NCBI RefSeq assembly: GCF_026343295.1
Contig: NZ_JAPELY010000002.1
Coordinates: 1-64,000 of the forward strand
Direction: 5' to 3'
DNA: 64,000 nucleotides
Source of the DNA: Streptomyces sp. NBC_00083
GTDB lineage: Bacteria > Actinomycetota > Actinomycetes > Streptomycetales > Streptomycetaceae
Part shown: piece after piece, positions 28,334 through 36,291 of the stretch
How positions within the stretch are numbered: position 1 is the stretch's first letter
Layout: each line of letters opens with the position of its first letter
Translations under genes and position numbers: made by a program
Notes under the pieces: generated by a model
What the model was told of the DNA's origin: nothing
What the model saw: the letters and a program-made list of their open reading frames with translations, nothing else
Databases searched by the model: none

Positions 28334-29050
28334 ATGAACCAACGCATCGCTCTGGTCACCGGCGCCAACAAGGGCATCGGGAAGCATATCGCCCGGCTCC
28401 TCGCCGCCGAGGGCCTCACCGTGTACGTGGGCTCCCGCGACCCCGGGCGCGGGCAGCGCGCCGCCGAGGAGATCGGCACCGGTGCCCGTCCGCTCGTCCT
28501 CGACGTCACCGATCCCCAGACCATCGCCCAGGCGGCGGCGCGGCTGGACCGCCTGGACGTGCTGGTCAACAACGCCGGCATCTCGCCCTCCCTCACCCCA
28601 CCGGCCGAAACGGCCACCGACGAGTTCCGGCGTACGTACGAGACCAACGTGTTCGGGGTGGTCGCGGTGACCAACGCCTTCCTGCCCGCCCTGCGCCGCT
28701 CCCCGCACCCCCGCATCGTCAACGTCTCCAGCGGCACGGCTTCGCTGACCTGGAGCACCGGCCCCAACCCCCAGTTCACCCCGGGAAGCGGGGGCGCCGC
28801 CGCCTACCGGTCCTCCAAGGCCGCGCTCAACGCCCTCACCGTCCTGTACGCCCAGACGCTGGCCGGGGACGGTTTCAAGGTCAACGCGCTCGCCCCCGGC
28901 CTGCGCGCCACCGACCTCAACCCCCGCGCCGCGCAAACCGGCGGCGACCCGGCCGAGGCCGCCCTCGGCGCCGTACGCCTCGCCCTCCTGCCGGACGACG
29001 GCCCCACCGGCGGCTTCTTCTCGTGGGACGGAACGTCCGTGCCGTGGTGA
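28334..29050 (+). CDS. Short-chain dehydrogenase/reductase
   Basis: A 238-residue classical SDR. The cofactor motif is VTGANKGIGKHIA (TGxxxGIG), with NNAGIS near residue 81. The catalytic Ser lies in VNVSSGTASL and the Tyr-x-x-x-Lys motif in YRSSKAALNALTV. The residues after strand 2 (VGSRDPGRG) favour NADPH. ATG 28334 is close to GGGGG. It is paired with the divergent MmyB-like gene and is probably repressed by it. The substrate is unknown, probably a small carbonyl compound or quinone. Confidence 0.9.
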   Translation: MNQRIALVTGANKGIGKHIARLLAAEGLTVYVGSRDPGRGQRAAEEIGTGARPLVLDVTDPQTIAQAAARLDRLDVLVNNAGISPSLTPPAETATDEFRRTYETNVFGVVAVTNAFLPALRRSPHPRIVNVSSGTASLTWSTGPNPQFTPGSGGAAAYRSSKAALNALTVLYAQTLAGDGFKVNALAPGLRATDLNPRAAQTGGDPAEAALGAVRLALLPDDGPTGGFFSWDGTSVPW

Positions 29051-29179
29051 GTGCCATTAGCCCCAACTGTGGTGTACAGGAGGAGAGTTGGGGGTCCCGG
29101 CGGGAGTAACGGCGGCGTGCCCGCAGGGCGTTCATGTGGGTCCCCTGTGACAGAACGAAGACCTAGTGGGAGACCGCTC

Positions 29180-29198
29180 GTAACTCGCTGCGAGTTAC
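29180..29198. promoter_or_regulatory. Palindrome upstream of DUF4232 lipoprotein gene
   Basis: GTAACTCGCTGCGAGTTAC is a perfect 8-bp-arm inverted repeat with a 3-nt centre, 46 bp before the start codon. It is followed by a GAACGAACGAACG run (29213-29225). It is likely an operator or transcript-start structure. Confidence 0.6.
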
Positions 29199-29244
29199 AA
29201 ATAGTTCTGACCGAACGAACGAACGCCTCTCCTGGGGGAACACC

Positions 29245-29949
29245 ATGAAGCTCACCCGCATCGCCGCCATCGCCGCCCTCGGTGTCGCCGCCACGTTCTC
29301 GCTCACCGCCTGCAACGGCGACGACTCCTCCAACGGCCAGGCCGCCGGTTCGCCCTCCGCCGCAGCGCCCGCCCCCGTCACCGCCGACCCCGGCTCCTCG
29401 GACTCCTCCGGCTCCTCCGCCTCGTCCAACGGCGGCGCGAAGAGCTCCGGCGGCGGAGGTTCGACCTCCGGCAGCGGCAAGTCGGGCGGCGCCAAGGGCT
29501 CCGCCAACGGCGCCGTGAACGGCACCGGCCAGGGCGACGGCAAGACCAAGTTCTGCAAGACGGCGGACCTCGCCATCGACGCCCAGAACGCCGCGCCCGA
29601 CAAGACGTCCGGCCGCGTCAACATCACGATGATCAACCGGGGTTCCACCACCTGCTCCGCGACCGGATTCGCCGGCGTCGACATCAAGGACGCCGACCAC
29701 ACCTCGAACCCCATACCGCGCGGCCAGGCCCAGCCCCGCATCACCACCCTGAAGCCGGGCGACGCCGCCGTCTTCGACATCGCGTACACCATCGACTCCA
29801 GCGGCAAGAGCCTCTCCCACCCGACCAACATCCTGGTGACGCCCCCGAACGAGACTCACACCATCACGCTGAACTGGCCCTCCGGTGCGGGCAGCGTCAA
29901 GGGCTCCTACGGCGACGTCCAGGTCTACCCCACGCACAACACGAACTGA
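29245..29949 (+). CDS. DUF4232 secreted lipoprotein
   Basis: A 234-residue lipoprotein. The signal peptide ends in the lipobox LTAC with the lipid-bearing cysteine near residue 23. A Ser/Gly-rich linker runs to about residue 100, then the DUF4232 domain (FCKTADLAIDAQN through NLV-type strands such as ITLNWPSG). The domain is all-beta and its role is unknown. ATG 29245 follows GGGGGAA. A paralogue lies at 35208-35948. Confidence 0.88.
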   Translation: MKLTRIAAIAALGVAATFSLTACNGDDSSNGQAAGSPSAAAPAPVTADPGSSDSSGSSASSNGGAKSSGGGGSTSGSGKSGGAKGSANGAVNGTGQGDGKTKFCKTADLAIDAQNAAPDKTSGRVNITMINRGSTTCSATGFAGVDIKDADHTSNPIPRGQAQPRITTLKPGDAAVFDIAYTIDSSGKSLSHPTNILVTPPNETHTITLNWPSGAGSVKGSYGDVQVYPTHNTN

Positions 29950-29959
29950 CGCGTCGGCC

Positions 29960-30193
29960 TCAGAGCGCGGTGAGGAAGCCCTGCCAGGTGGTGGGGTTCA
30001 GGGTGAGGGTCGGACCCTCGGGGTTCTTGGAGTCCCGGACGTGGATCGCCGAGGGGTGGGTCGCCACCTCGACGCACTCGCCGCCGTCACTTCCGCTGTA
30101 GCTCGACTTCTGCCAGTCGCAGGCCATTTCGACGCAGGCGCCGCCCTCGTCGCTGCTGTAGCTGGACTTGAACCACGCAAGTGCGATGCTCAT
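29960..30193 (-). CDS. DUF397 protein
   Basis: A 77-residue protein with two tandem DUF397 signatures, WFKSSYSSDEGGACVEMA and WQKSSYSGSDGGECVEVA, the second leading into VRDSKNPEGPTL. DUF397 proteins are the small partners of DUF5753/WhiJ-like regulators in Streptomyces and act with them in developmental control. ATG 30193 overlaps the stop of the upstream regulator by 4 bp, so they are translated together. Confidence 0.92.
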   Translation of the reverse strand: MSIALAWFKSSYSSDEGGACVEMACDWQKSSYSGSDGGECVEVATHPSAIHVRDSKNPEGPTLTLNPTTWQGFLTAL

Positions 30194-31017
30194 TGCTCTC
30201 CTAGTAGCCGGTCCAACAGGCCCCTTGTCTGCTCGGAGTTGAGAGCCTGCGTTCGCAGCATCGCATATTTCTGGGCGAGGATACTGACCTCATCGGGGTC
30301 GGAGATGAGCTGGCTGCCCCGCTGAGTTTCGGTGTAGGCGAGCTGGTGGTGATCCGGGGTTTCCACGAGGATGAAGGGCCCCGCGAGGGCTGCGTGCGTA
30401 TGCCGTCCCAGCGGCATCACCTGAAGGGTCAGGCCTGGCAGGGAAGCGCACGAACGCAGGTGTCGAAGCGTCTCGACGTACACCTGGTCGCTGCCCAGGC
30501 GGTCTCGCAGGATCGCTTCGGAGATGACGAAGCTGATCGTCGGCGGCTCCTTCTGGTGCAGTATCTCCTGCCGCTCCAACCGCTTCGCGGTCTGCGCGAT
30601 GATCTCGTCCTCGCTCATCGCGGGCACCTTGCTCAGGAAGACCGCCTGCGCGTAGTTCTCCGTCTGGAGCAGGCCCGGCAGTACCTGGTTCTCGAACCAG
30701 GACAGCGCGATGGCCTCCCGCTCCAGATCCATGTACTCCTCCGCCCACGCCGGAATCAGATCGATCTCCGGCATGTTGGCCACCGCCGTCTCCAGGGCGC
30801 CCTTGGTGTCGAGGATGCCGTCCAGGGAGCGGGCCAGGTCGGGTTTGAGGAGGCGACGGCCCTGTTCGATCGAGGCAATCATCTCCAGGTGAAGGAGCGC
30901 ACGATGGGCCAGTTCCTTCTGGGTCATGCCGGCGGCTTCCCGGAAGTTCGCCACGAGGGCGCCGACCAGCTTCATCGCCGACGTGTTCTTACGGGACCGC
31001 TTCCTTGGGCGTCGCAT
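30190..31017 (-). CDS. XRE regulator with DUF5753 domain (WhiJ/Scr1 type)
   Basis: A 275-residue regulator. The N-terminal helix-turn-helix is FREAAGMTQKELAHRALLHLEMIASIE at residues about 25-50. It is followed by DUF5753 (WFENQVLPGLLQTENYAQAVF near 105, TLQVMPLGRHTHAALAGPFILVE near 195). ATG 31017 has GGGGAG 10 bp upstream. It is coupled to a DUF397 gene and divergent from a HATPase gene. That three-part set (regulator, DUF397, anti-sigma-like ATPase) recurs many times in Streptomyces genomes and is typified by the whiJ and abaA loci. Confidence 0.92.
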   Translation of the reverse strand: MRRPRKRSRKNTSAMKLVGALVANFREAAGMTQKELAHRALLHLEMIASIEQGRRLLKPDLARSLDGILDTKGALETAVANMPEIDLIPAWAEEYMDLEREAIALSWFENQVLPGLLQTENYAQAVFLSKVPAMSEDEIIAQTAKRLERQEILHQKEPPTISFVISEAILRDRLGSDQVYVETLRHLRSCASLPGLTLQVMPLGRHTHAALAGPFILVETPDHHQLAYTETQRGSQLISDPDEVSILAQKYAMLRTQALNSEQTRGLLDRLLGEQ

Positions 31018-31130
31018 GTTCGCTCAACTCCCCATACGTACACGTACGTTACGCATTTCCGAGCCGTACAGAAATGTTGTACGGGTCGGCGCACTGCAAC
31101 CCACCCCGCCTCCTCCGCAACCCTCCCCTC

Positions 31131-31535
31131 ATGACCGAGAACGAAATCCGCGAACGCTTCTACGCCCGGCGGCGCCAATCCGTGCCTGCGGCAAGGGAGT
31201 TCGCCGAGGGGGCCGTCGCCGACTGGGGGTTCGCGCACCGGCGCGACGACGTGCTGCTCTGTGTCAGCGAGCTCGTCACCAACGCGCTGCTGCACGGGGT
31301 TCCACCCGGGCGGGGGTTTCTGCTGCGGATGGGGTTGTGCGACGGGGCCGTGCTGCGGGTCGAGGTGCAGGACAGCGGGGGCGGGGTGCCCGGGATCGCG
31401 GGTGTGCGGGGCGCGGGGGACGAGGGCGGGCGCGGGCTTCTGCTGGTCGAGGCCATGGCCGACAAGTGGGGGGTGGGGGAGCGGGACCCCGGCAAGGCCG
31501 TGTGGTGCGAGTTCGTGTGCCCGGGGCCGAGTTGA
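31131..31535 (+). CDS. ATP-binding protein (anti-sigma-like HATPase)
   Basis: A 134-residue histidine-kinase-like ATPase domain of the SpoIIAB/RsbW type. The N box is CVSELVTNALLHG near residue 47, the G1 box VQDSGGGVPGI near 82, and the G2-like segment GGRGLLLVEAMADKWG. Such proteins may phosphorylate anti-anti-sigma factors or sequester sigma factors. ATG 31131 has no strong ribosome-binding site. It is divergent from the DUF5753 regulator across 113 bp containing CGTACACGTACGTTACG-type repeats, and is probably part of the same functional set. Confidence 0.88.
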   Translation: MTENEIRERFYARRRQSVPAAREFAEGAVADWGFAHRRDDVLLCVSELVTNALLHGVPPGRGFLLRMGLCDGAVLRVEVQDSGGGVPGIAGVRGAGDEGGRGLLLVEAMADKWGVGERDPGKAVWCEFVCPGPS

Positions 31536-31669
31536 GGGTGCTGGGCCGGGGGTCCCGAGCCGCGGGTTGAGACGGGTGCCCGGATGCTGGGATGGCCGGA
31601 TGTCGACGACGGGCCGCTGCGTAGGGTGCCGGGTAGTAGGACGTCCGAGCAACCGACAGGAGCCCGCCC

Positions 31670-32869
31670 ATGACCGCCGCCTCTTCGGCCGCCGCCGTGC
31701 CCCCGCTCGCCGCGCGTGCCGCGTCCGTCGGTGCCTCCCCCGTACGGGAGATCCTGGCGCTCACCGCCCGGCCCGAGGTGATCTCCTTCGCCGGCGGCCT
31801 CCCCGCGCCCGAGCTGTTCGACGGGGCGGGCATGGCCGCCGCGTTCCGGGCGGTGCTCGACGAGCAGAGCGCCGCCGCGCTCCAGTACTCCACGACCGAG
31901 GGCAGCCCGGCGCTGCGTGCCGCCACCGCCGACCGGGTCACCAAGCGCGGGCTCGCCACGGACGCCGACGACCTCCTCATCACCACCGGATCGCAGCAGG
32001 GGCTCACCCTGCTCGCCGCCGCCCTGCTCGAACCCGGCGACGTCGTCCTCGTCGAAGACCCCTGCTACCTGGCCGCGTTGCAGGTCTTCGGCTTCGCCGG
32101 GGCGCGCGTCATCGCCGTGCCCTGCGACGACGAGGGCCCCGACCCGGCCGCCTTCGACGCGCTCGTGGCCCGCGAGCGGCCGAAGCTGTTCTACTCCGTG
32201 CCCACCTTCCAGAACCCCACCGGCCGCACCATGACCGCCGAGCGGCGCCGGGCCGTCGCCGATGTCGCCGTGCGGCGCGGGCTGTGGATCGTGGAGGACG
32301 ACCCGTACGGCGAGCTGCGCTACGAGGGCGAGCACGTGCCGTGGATCTCCTCGTACGAGGACGCCGCCGACCGCACCGTGCTGCTCAGCAGCTACTCCAA
32401 GATCATGGCGCCGGGACTGCGCATCGGCTGGCTGCGCGCTCCCCATGCTCTGCTGCGCGCCTGCGTCATAGCCAAGCAGGCCTCCGACCTGCACACCCCG
32501 ACCGTGAACCAGCTCGCCGCCGCCCGCTACCTCGCGGACCGCGATCTCGACGCCCACCTCGCCGTGGTGCGGGCCGCCTACGGCGAGCGCCGGGACGCCA
32601 TGCTCGCCGGCCTCGCCGACGCGCTGCCCTCCGGCTCCACCTGGAACCGGCCCGAGGGCGGCATGTTCCTGTGGGTCAGGCTGCCGGACGGCCACGACGC
32701 AACTGCTCTGCTCCCCAAGGTGGTTGAGCACGATGTGGCCTATGTTCCGGGTGCCCCCTTCTTCGCCGGCACCCCGGACGCCGCCTCGCTGCGGCTCTGC
32801 TTCGTCACCTCGGCACCCGACGAGATCCGCGAGGGACTGACCCGGCTCGGTCGAGCCCTCAGGGGATAG
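31670..32869 (+). CDS. PLP-dependent aminotransferase (class I/II)
   Basis: A 399-residue fold-type I aminotransferase similar to 2-aminoadipate/branched-chain or aromatic aminotransferases (LysN/AroH type, without a GntR DNA-binding domain). The PLP lysine is in SSYSKIMAPGLRIGW near residue 240. The cofactor-binding Asp/Tyr segment is WIVEDDPYGELRYE and the Asn is in PTFQNPTGRTM. FAGGLPAPELF near residue 35 is typical of the family. ATG 31670 has AGGAG 8 bp upstream. The substrate is not determined by neighbours. Confidence 0.88.
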   Translation: MTAASSAAAVPPLAARAASVGASPVREILALTARPEVISFAGGLPAPELFDGAGMAAAFRAVLDEQSAAALQYSTTEGSPALRAATADRVTKRGLATDADDLLITTGSQQGLTLLAAALLEPGDVVLVEDPCYLAALQVFGFAGARVIAVPCDDEGPDPAAFDALVARERPKLFYSVPTFQNPTGRTMTAERRRAVADVAVRRGLWIVEDDPYGELRYEGEHVPWISSYEDAADRTVLLSSYSKIMAPGLRIGWLRAPHALLRACVIAKQASDLHTPTVNQLAAARYLADRDLDAHLAVVRAAYGERRDAMLAGLADALPSGSTWNRPEGGMFLWVRLPDGHDATALLPKVVEHDVAYVPGAPFFAGTPDAASLRLCFVTSAPDEIREGLTRLGRALRG

Positions 32870-32936
32870 ATTGGTCAACTCCCCGCGCTGTCAGGGAAGT
32901 TGGTGGCCTCGCGGCTGCGGCCTCGGCTCTCGCCGC

Positions 32937-33584
32937 CTACCCCTTCGGCTTCGCCCTCACGTGCATCCGCTCGCCCTGTCTGCCGAACAGGCTCAGCACC
33001 TCCACCGGGCGGGCGTCCGCGCTGCTGAACCAGTGCGGCACCTTCGTGTCCCACTCGGCGACCTCGCCCGGACCCAGGACCAGGTCGTGCTCGCCGAGGA
33101 CGAGCCGCAGCCTGCCGTCGAGGACGTACAGCCACTCGTACCCCTCGTGCGAGCGCAGGTCGGGCTCGGTGCCCCGGTGCGGGATGAGGAGCTTGTACGC
33201 CTGGAGGGGACCCGGCGTCCTGGTCAGCGGGACGAACGTGCCGCCGTTCTGCAGCGGGCGCGGGGTGAGGCGCACCCGGGGGTCGCCGACCTCGGGCGCG
33301 CCGACCAGGTCGTCGAGCGGTACCCCGTACGCGCTCGCCAGGGGCAGCAGGAGTTCGAGGCTCGGGCGGCGCTGCCCCGACTCCAGGCGGGACAGGGTGC
33401 TCTTGGAGATCCCGGTCGTCGTGGCGAGCGAGGCCAGGCTCAGGCCGCGCTTCGCGCGCAGCCGCCGGAGCCGGGGGCCGACCTCGTCCAGAACCGCCTG
33501 ATGGGGGGAGCGGGCCGGTGCGTCGGGCAGCGGGGCCACGGGTTCGTCGAGCTCGTCGGGTTCGGGGTTCTTCGTGCGCGCCAT
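32937..33584 (-). CDS. XRE regulator with C-terminal cupin
   Basis: 215 residues. Helix-turn-helix RLRRLRAKRGLSLASLATTTGISKSTLSRLE at about 40-70, then a cupin barrel (HEGYEWLYVLDGRLRLVLGEH) that probably senses a small ligand. ATG 33584 reads MARTKNPEPDEL. It is divergent from an MFS exporter across 118 bp, so it is a likely regulator of that transporter. Confidence 0.9.
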   Translation of the reverse strand: MARTKNPEPDELDEPVAPLPDAPARSPHQAVLDEVGPRLRRLRAKRGLSLASLATTTGISKSTLSRLESGQRRPSLELLLPLASAYGVPLDDLVGAPEVGDPRVRLTPRPLQNGGTFVPLTRTPGPLQAYKLLIPHRGTEPDLRSHEGYEWLYVLDGRLRLVLGEHDLVLGPGEVAEWDTKVPHWFSSADARPVEVLSLFGRQGERMHVRAKPKG

Positions 33585-33702
33585 GGGGGCATTCCACCCC
33601 GGCCGTCCCGGAACCGGCAACAGATGTTGCCGTTCCGGCTCCACGGGCGCACCTTCCTCGGCAGGGGTCCCGTCGGCGGGCTCCGGTCCGAGAACGGGGT
33701 TC

Positions 33703-35175
33703 ATGGTGACGTCCAGCGAGCGACAGAGACCAGATGCGGCGGCGGCCACCGGGCGCGCCCTCCCGGCACCGGCGCGCGGGCCGGGGCCGGTCCGCTGGGC
33801 GCTGGCCGGGCTCTCGCTCTCCGCGCTGCTGTCCTCGCTCGGCACCAGCAGCGCCAATGTCGCCCTGCCGGGCCTGGCCCGCGCCTTCGACGCCTCGTTC
33901 CAGCAGGTGCAGTGGGTCGTCCTCGCCTATCTGCTCGCCGTCACCGCCCTCATCGTTGGCGCCGGCCGGCTCGGTGATCTGCTTGGCCGGCGACGGCTGC
34001 TCCTCGCGGGGATCCTGCTGTTCACGGCGGCCTCCCTGCTGTGCGGTGCCGCGCCCACCCTGGGGGTGCTCATCGCGGCGCGGGCCGCGCAGGGACTGGG
34101 CGCCGCGGTGCTGATGGCCCTCACCCTCGCCTTCGTCGGCGAGACCGTGCCCAAGGAGCGGACCGGGCGGGCGATGGGGCTGCTGGGCACGATGTCCGCG
34201 ACCGGCACCGCGCTCGGGCCGTCGCTCGGCGGCCTGCTGATCTCCGGGTTCGGCTGGCGTGCGGTCTTCCTCGTCGGCGTGCCGCTCGGCCTCGTGAGCC
34301 TGCTGCTGGTGCATCGCCATGTGCCCGCCGACCGGGCGTGGCCGGGTGCGCCCAGGACCGCGTTCGACCGCGTCGGCACGGTGCTGCTCGCCCTCACGCT
34401 CACCGCGTACGCGCTGGCCATGACGCTGGGGCACGGCCGGATCGGGGCGCTCGGCGTGGTGCTGCTCGTGGTCGCGGGGGCGGGGGCCGTCGCCTTCGTA
34501 CGGGCCGAGGCGCGGGCGGTGGCGCCGCTGGTCCGGCCGGCCATGTTCCGCGATCCGGCGCTGAGCGCCGGCCTCGCGATGAGCGCGCTCGTCTCCACGG
34601 TGATCATGGCGACCCTGGTGGTCGGGCCGTTCTACCTCTCCCGTGGACTCGGCCTCCAGGACGCCCTGGTGGGGCTCGCCCTGTCCGCGGGACCGCTCGT
34701 CGCCGCGCTGTCCGGGGTGCCGGCGGGCCGGGTCGTGGACCGGTTCGGCGCGCACCGCACGACGGTCGCCGGGCTCGCCGCTTCGGCGGTCGGCTGTGTG
34801 CTCCTGTCCCTGACGCCGACGGCGTTCGGGGTCCTCGGGTACGTCGTCCCGCTAGTGGTCGTCACCGGCGGCTACGCGCTGTTCCAGACGGCCAACAACA
34901 CCGCCGTCCTGGCCGATGTCGCACCGGACCGGCGGGGCGTCACCTCCGGCATGCTCCATCTGTCGCGCAACCTCGGCCTCATCACCGGGACGTCGGTGAT
35001 GGGCGCGGTGTTCGCCGCGGCCTCCGCCACGGACGACGTCACCACGGCGGGCTCGGGAGCCGTGGCCACCGGGATGCGGGTGACGTTCGCGGTGGCGGCC
35101 GTCCTGGTCCTTCTCGCGCTGGCCGTCGCGGCCACGGGGCGTGTTCTCACCCGGCGCCCGGCGCAGGGCAGTTGA
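33703..35175 (+). CDS. MFS drug-type exporter (DHA2-like)
   Basis: A 490-residue membrane protein with about 14 hydrophobic segments. Family marks include GRLGDLLGRRRLLLAG (motif A) near residue 85, with FTAASLLCGAAPTL and ARAAQGLGAAVLMAL (motif C-like) after it. The group exports drugs or metabolites with proton antiport. ATG 33703 is followed at once by GTG 33706, so the start is good to one codon. It is divergent from the XRE-cupin regulator and followed by a compact hairpin. Confidence 0.9.
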   Translation: MVTSSERQRPDAAAATGRALPAPARGPGPVRWALAGLSLSALLSSLGTSSANVALPGLARAFDASFQQVQWVVLAYLLAVTALIVGAGRLGDLLGRRRLLLAGILLFTAASLLCGAAPTLGVLIAARAAQGLGAAVLMALTLAFVGETVPKERTGRAMGLLGTMSATGTALGPSLGGLLISGFGWRAVFLVGVPLGLVSLLLVHRHVPADRAWPGAPRTAFDRVGTVLLALTLTAYALAMTLGHGRIGALGVVLLVVAGAGAVAFVRAEARAVAPLVRPAMFRDPALSAGLAMSALVSTVIMATLVVGPFYLSRGLGLQDALVGLALSAGPLVAALSGVPAGRVVDRFGAHRTTVAGLAASAVGCVLLSLTPTAFGVLGYVVPLVVVTGGYALFQTANNTAVLADVAPDRRGVTSGMLHLSRNLGLITGTSVMGAVFAAASATDDVTTAGSGAVATGMRVTFAVAAVLVLLALAVAATGRVLTRRPAQGS

Positions 35176-35178
35176 GGA

Positions 35179-35200
35179 CGCTCGCGTACCGGCGCGAGCG
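35179..35200. terminator. Hairpin between convergent MFS and DUF4232 genes
   Basis: Perfect 8-bp stem CGCTCGCG / CGCGAGCG with a 6-nt loop in the 32-bp gap between two convergent genes. A likely short bidirectional terminator. Confidence 0.65.
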
Positions 35201-35207
35201 CCGTGGA

Positions 35208-35948
35208 CTACCAGGAGTCGATCGTCGACAGGTCCGACTGCCAGTACGTGACCATGGCCTGGCTCTCCACGACGGCGATGCTCTTGGTGAGCGAGGCGTG
35301 CGCGGCGGAGCCCGTGGAACCGTTGTCGTCCTTGCCCTGGAAGTACACCGAGACGCGGGTGGAGTTCCGCGGCTTGCTCCCGTCGTCCTCGCCCTGGGTG
35401 CGGACCATCGCGTACGCCGAGGCGCCGGGGGAGAGGGAGACCACTGCCTGCGGGATCGTGTCCTTGTCCACGGCGACCGGCGACTGCTGGTCGCCGAAGA
35501 AGGCCACCGACGGCGCGTAGTAGGCGTTGCACCGGGTCGAGCCGGTGTTGGTGACCGTCAGGAGTACGTGGTTGATCGGCCGGGTCACCGGGGTCGCGGT
35601 CAGCTTCACGGTGGCGCCCGTGCAGGACGCGTCGGACGAGCCGCCCCCGGAGGGCTTCTTCGCGGACTTTCCGCCCGGGTTGGCGGCGGAGCCGCTGCCG
35701 GAACCGGAGCCGGTGTGCCCGCCGGAGGACGAGCCCGCGCTCTTGCCGGACCCCGTACCCGTACCCGAGCCCTTGCTGTCGCCCGCGGGCGTCTGGCCGG
35801 GGGTGGCCGGGGTGTCGACGGGGGTCGAAGCCGCCGGCTTCTCGGCCGAGGTCGAGCCGTCCGATCCGTCTCCGCCGCAGGCGGTCAGGGCGAGGGCGGC
35901 GACGAGCGTGGAGGTCGCGGCGGCGGCGATGCGGAAGGTGGTGCGCAT
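35208..35948 (-). CDS. DUF4232 secreted lipoprotein
   Basis: A 246-residue lipoprotein paralogous to the one at 29245. The signal peptide ends with lipobox LTAC, cysteine near residue 24. A Ser/Gly/Thr-rich linker (to about 105) is followed by DUF4232 (ASCTGATVKLTATPVTRPI, later SIAVVESQAMVTYWQSDLS). ATG 35948. It is divergent from nothing immediate; the next gene on the same strand is a 34-residue membrane peptide. Confidence 0.88.
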   Translation of the reverse strand: MRTTFRIAAAATSTLVAALALTACGGDGSDGSTSAEKPAASTPVDTPATPGQTPAGDSKGSGTGTGSGKSAGSSSGGHTGSGSGSGSAANPGGKSAKKPSGGGSSDASCTGATVKLTATPVTRPINHVLLTVTNTGSTRCNAYYAPSVAFFGDQQSPVAVDKDTIPQAVVSLSPGASAYAMVRTQGEDDGSKPRNSTRVSVYFQGKDDNGSTGSAAHASLTKSIAVVESQAMVTYWQSDLSTIDSW

Positions 35949-36005
35949 GGTGAGGGTGCTCCCCGTGTGAGTAGGTGATGCCGGCCCGACGTCGTCGTGA
36001 ACGCG

Positions 36006-36110
36006 TCAGCGGCGGTAGTGGTGGATCAGCGTGATGAGGGTGGCGATGGACACGGCCAGGACGACCACGGCCATGGCGTCCGCCACGTTGAACCGGATGC
36101 GGAATCGCAT
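36006..36110 (-). CDS. 34-residue single-span membrane peptide
   Basis: MRFRIRFNVADAMAVVVLAV then a hydrophobic continuation ending LIHHYRR. A basic N-terminus, one membrane helix and a basic C-terminal tail make a convincing membrane peptide. ATG 36110 has GGGGAG 8 bp upstream. The frame is open further upstream but only with low-complexity sequence. It sits 57 bp before the DUF4232 lipoprotein gene, so the two may be co-transcribed. Function unknown. Confidence 0.65.
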   Translation of the reverse strand: MRFRIRFNVADAMAVVVLAVSIATLITLIHHYRR

Positions 36111-36291
36111 GGGTTGCTCCCCGGAGCGAGCTGTTCGGCTGCTTGCTGCACCTACCTTGCGGGCCGGTCCGACGGTCCGGCAACGAGCAAGGGACAATGG
36201 GGGAAGCTGGAACGCTGGAACACCCTTTGACCTGGGGAAACAACCTGTCCCTGGAATGCGTTCCTGGGATGGATGGGGAGGGAACCGGGGC

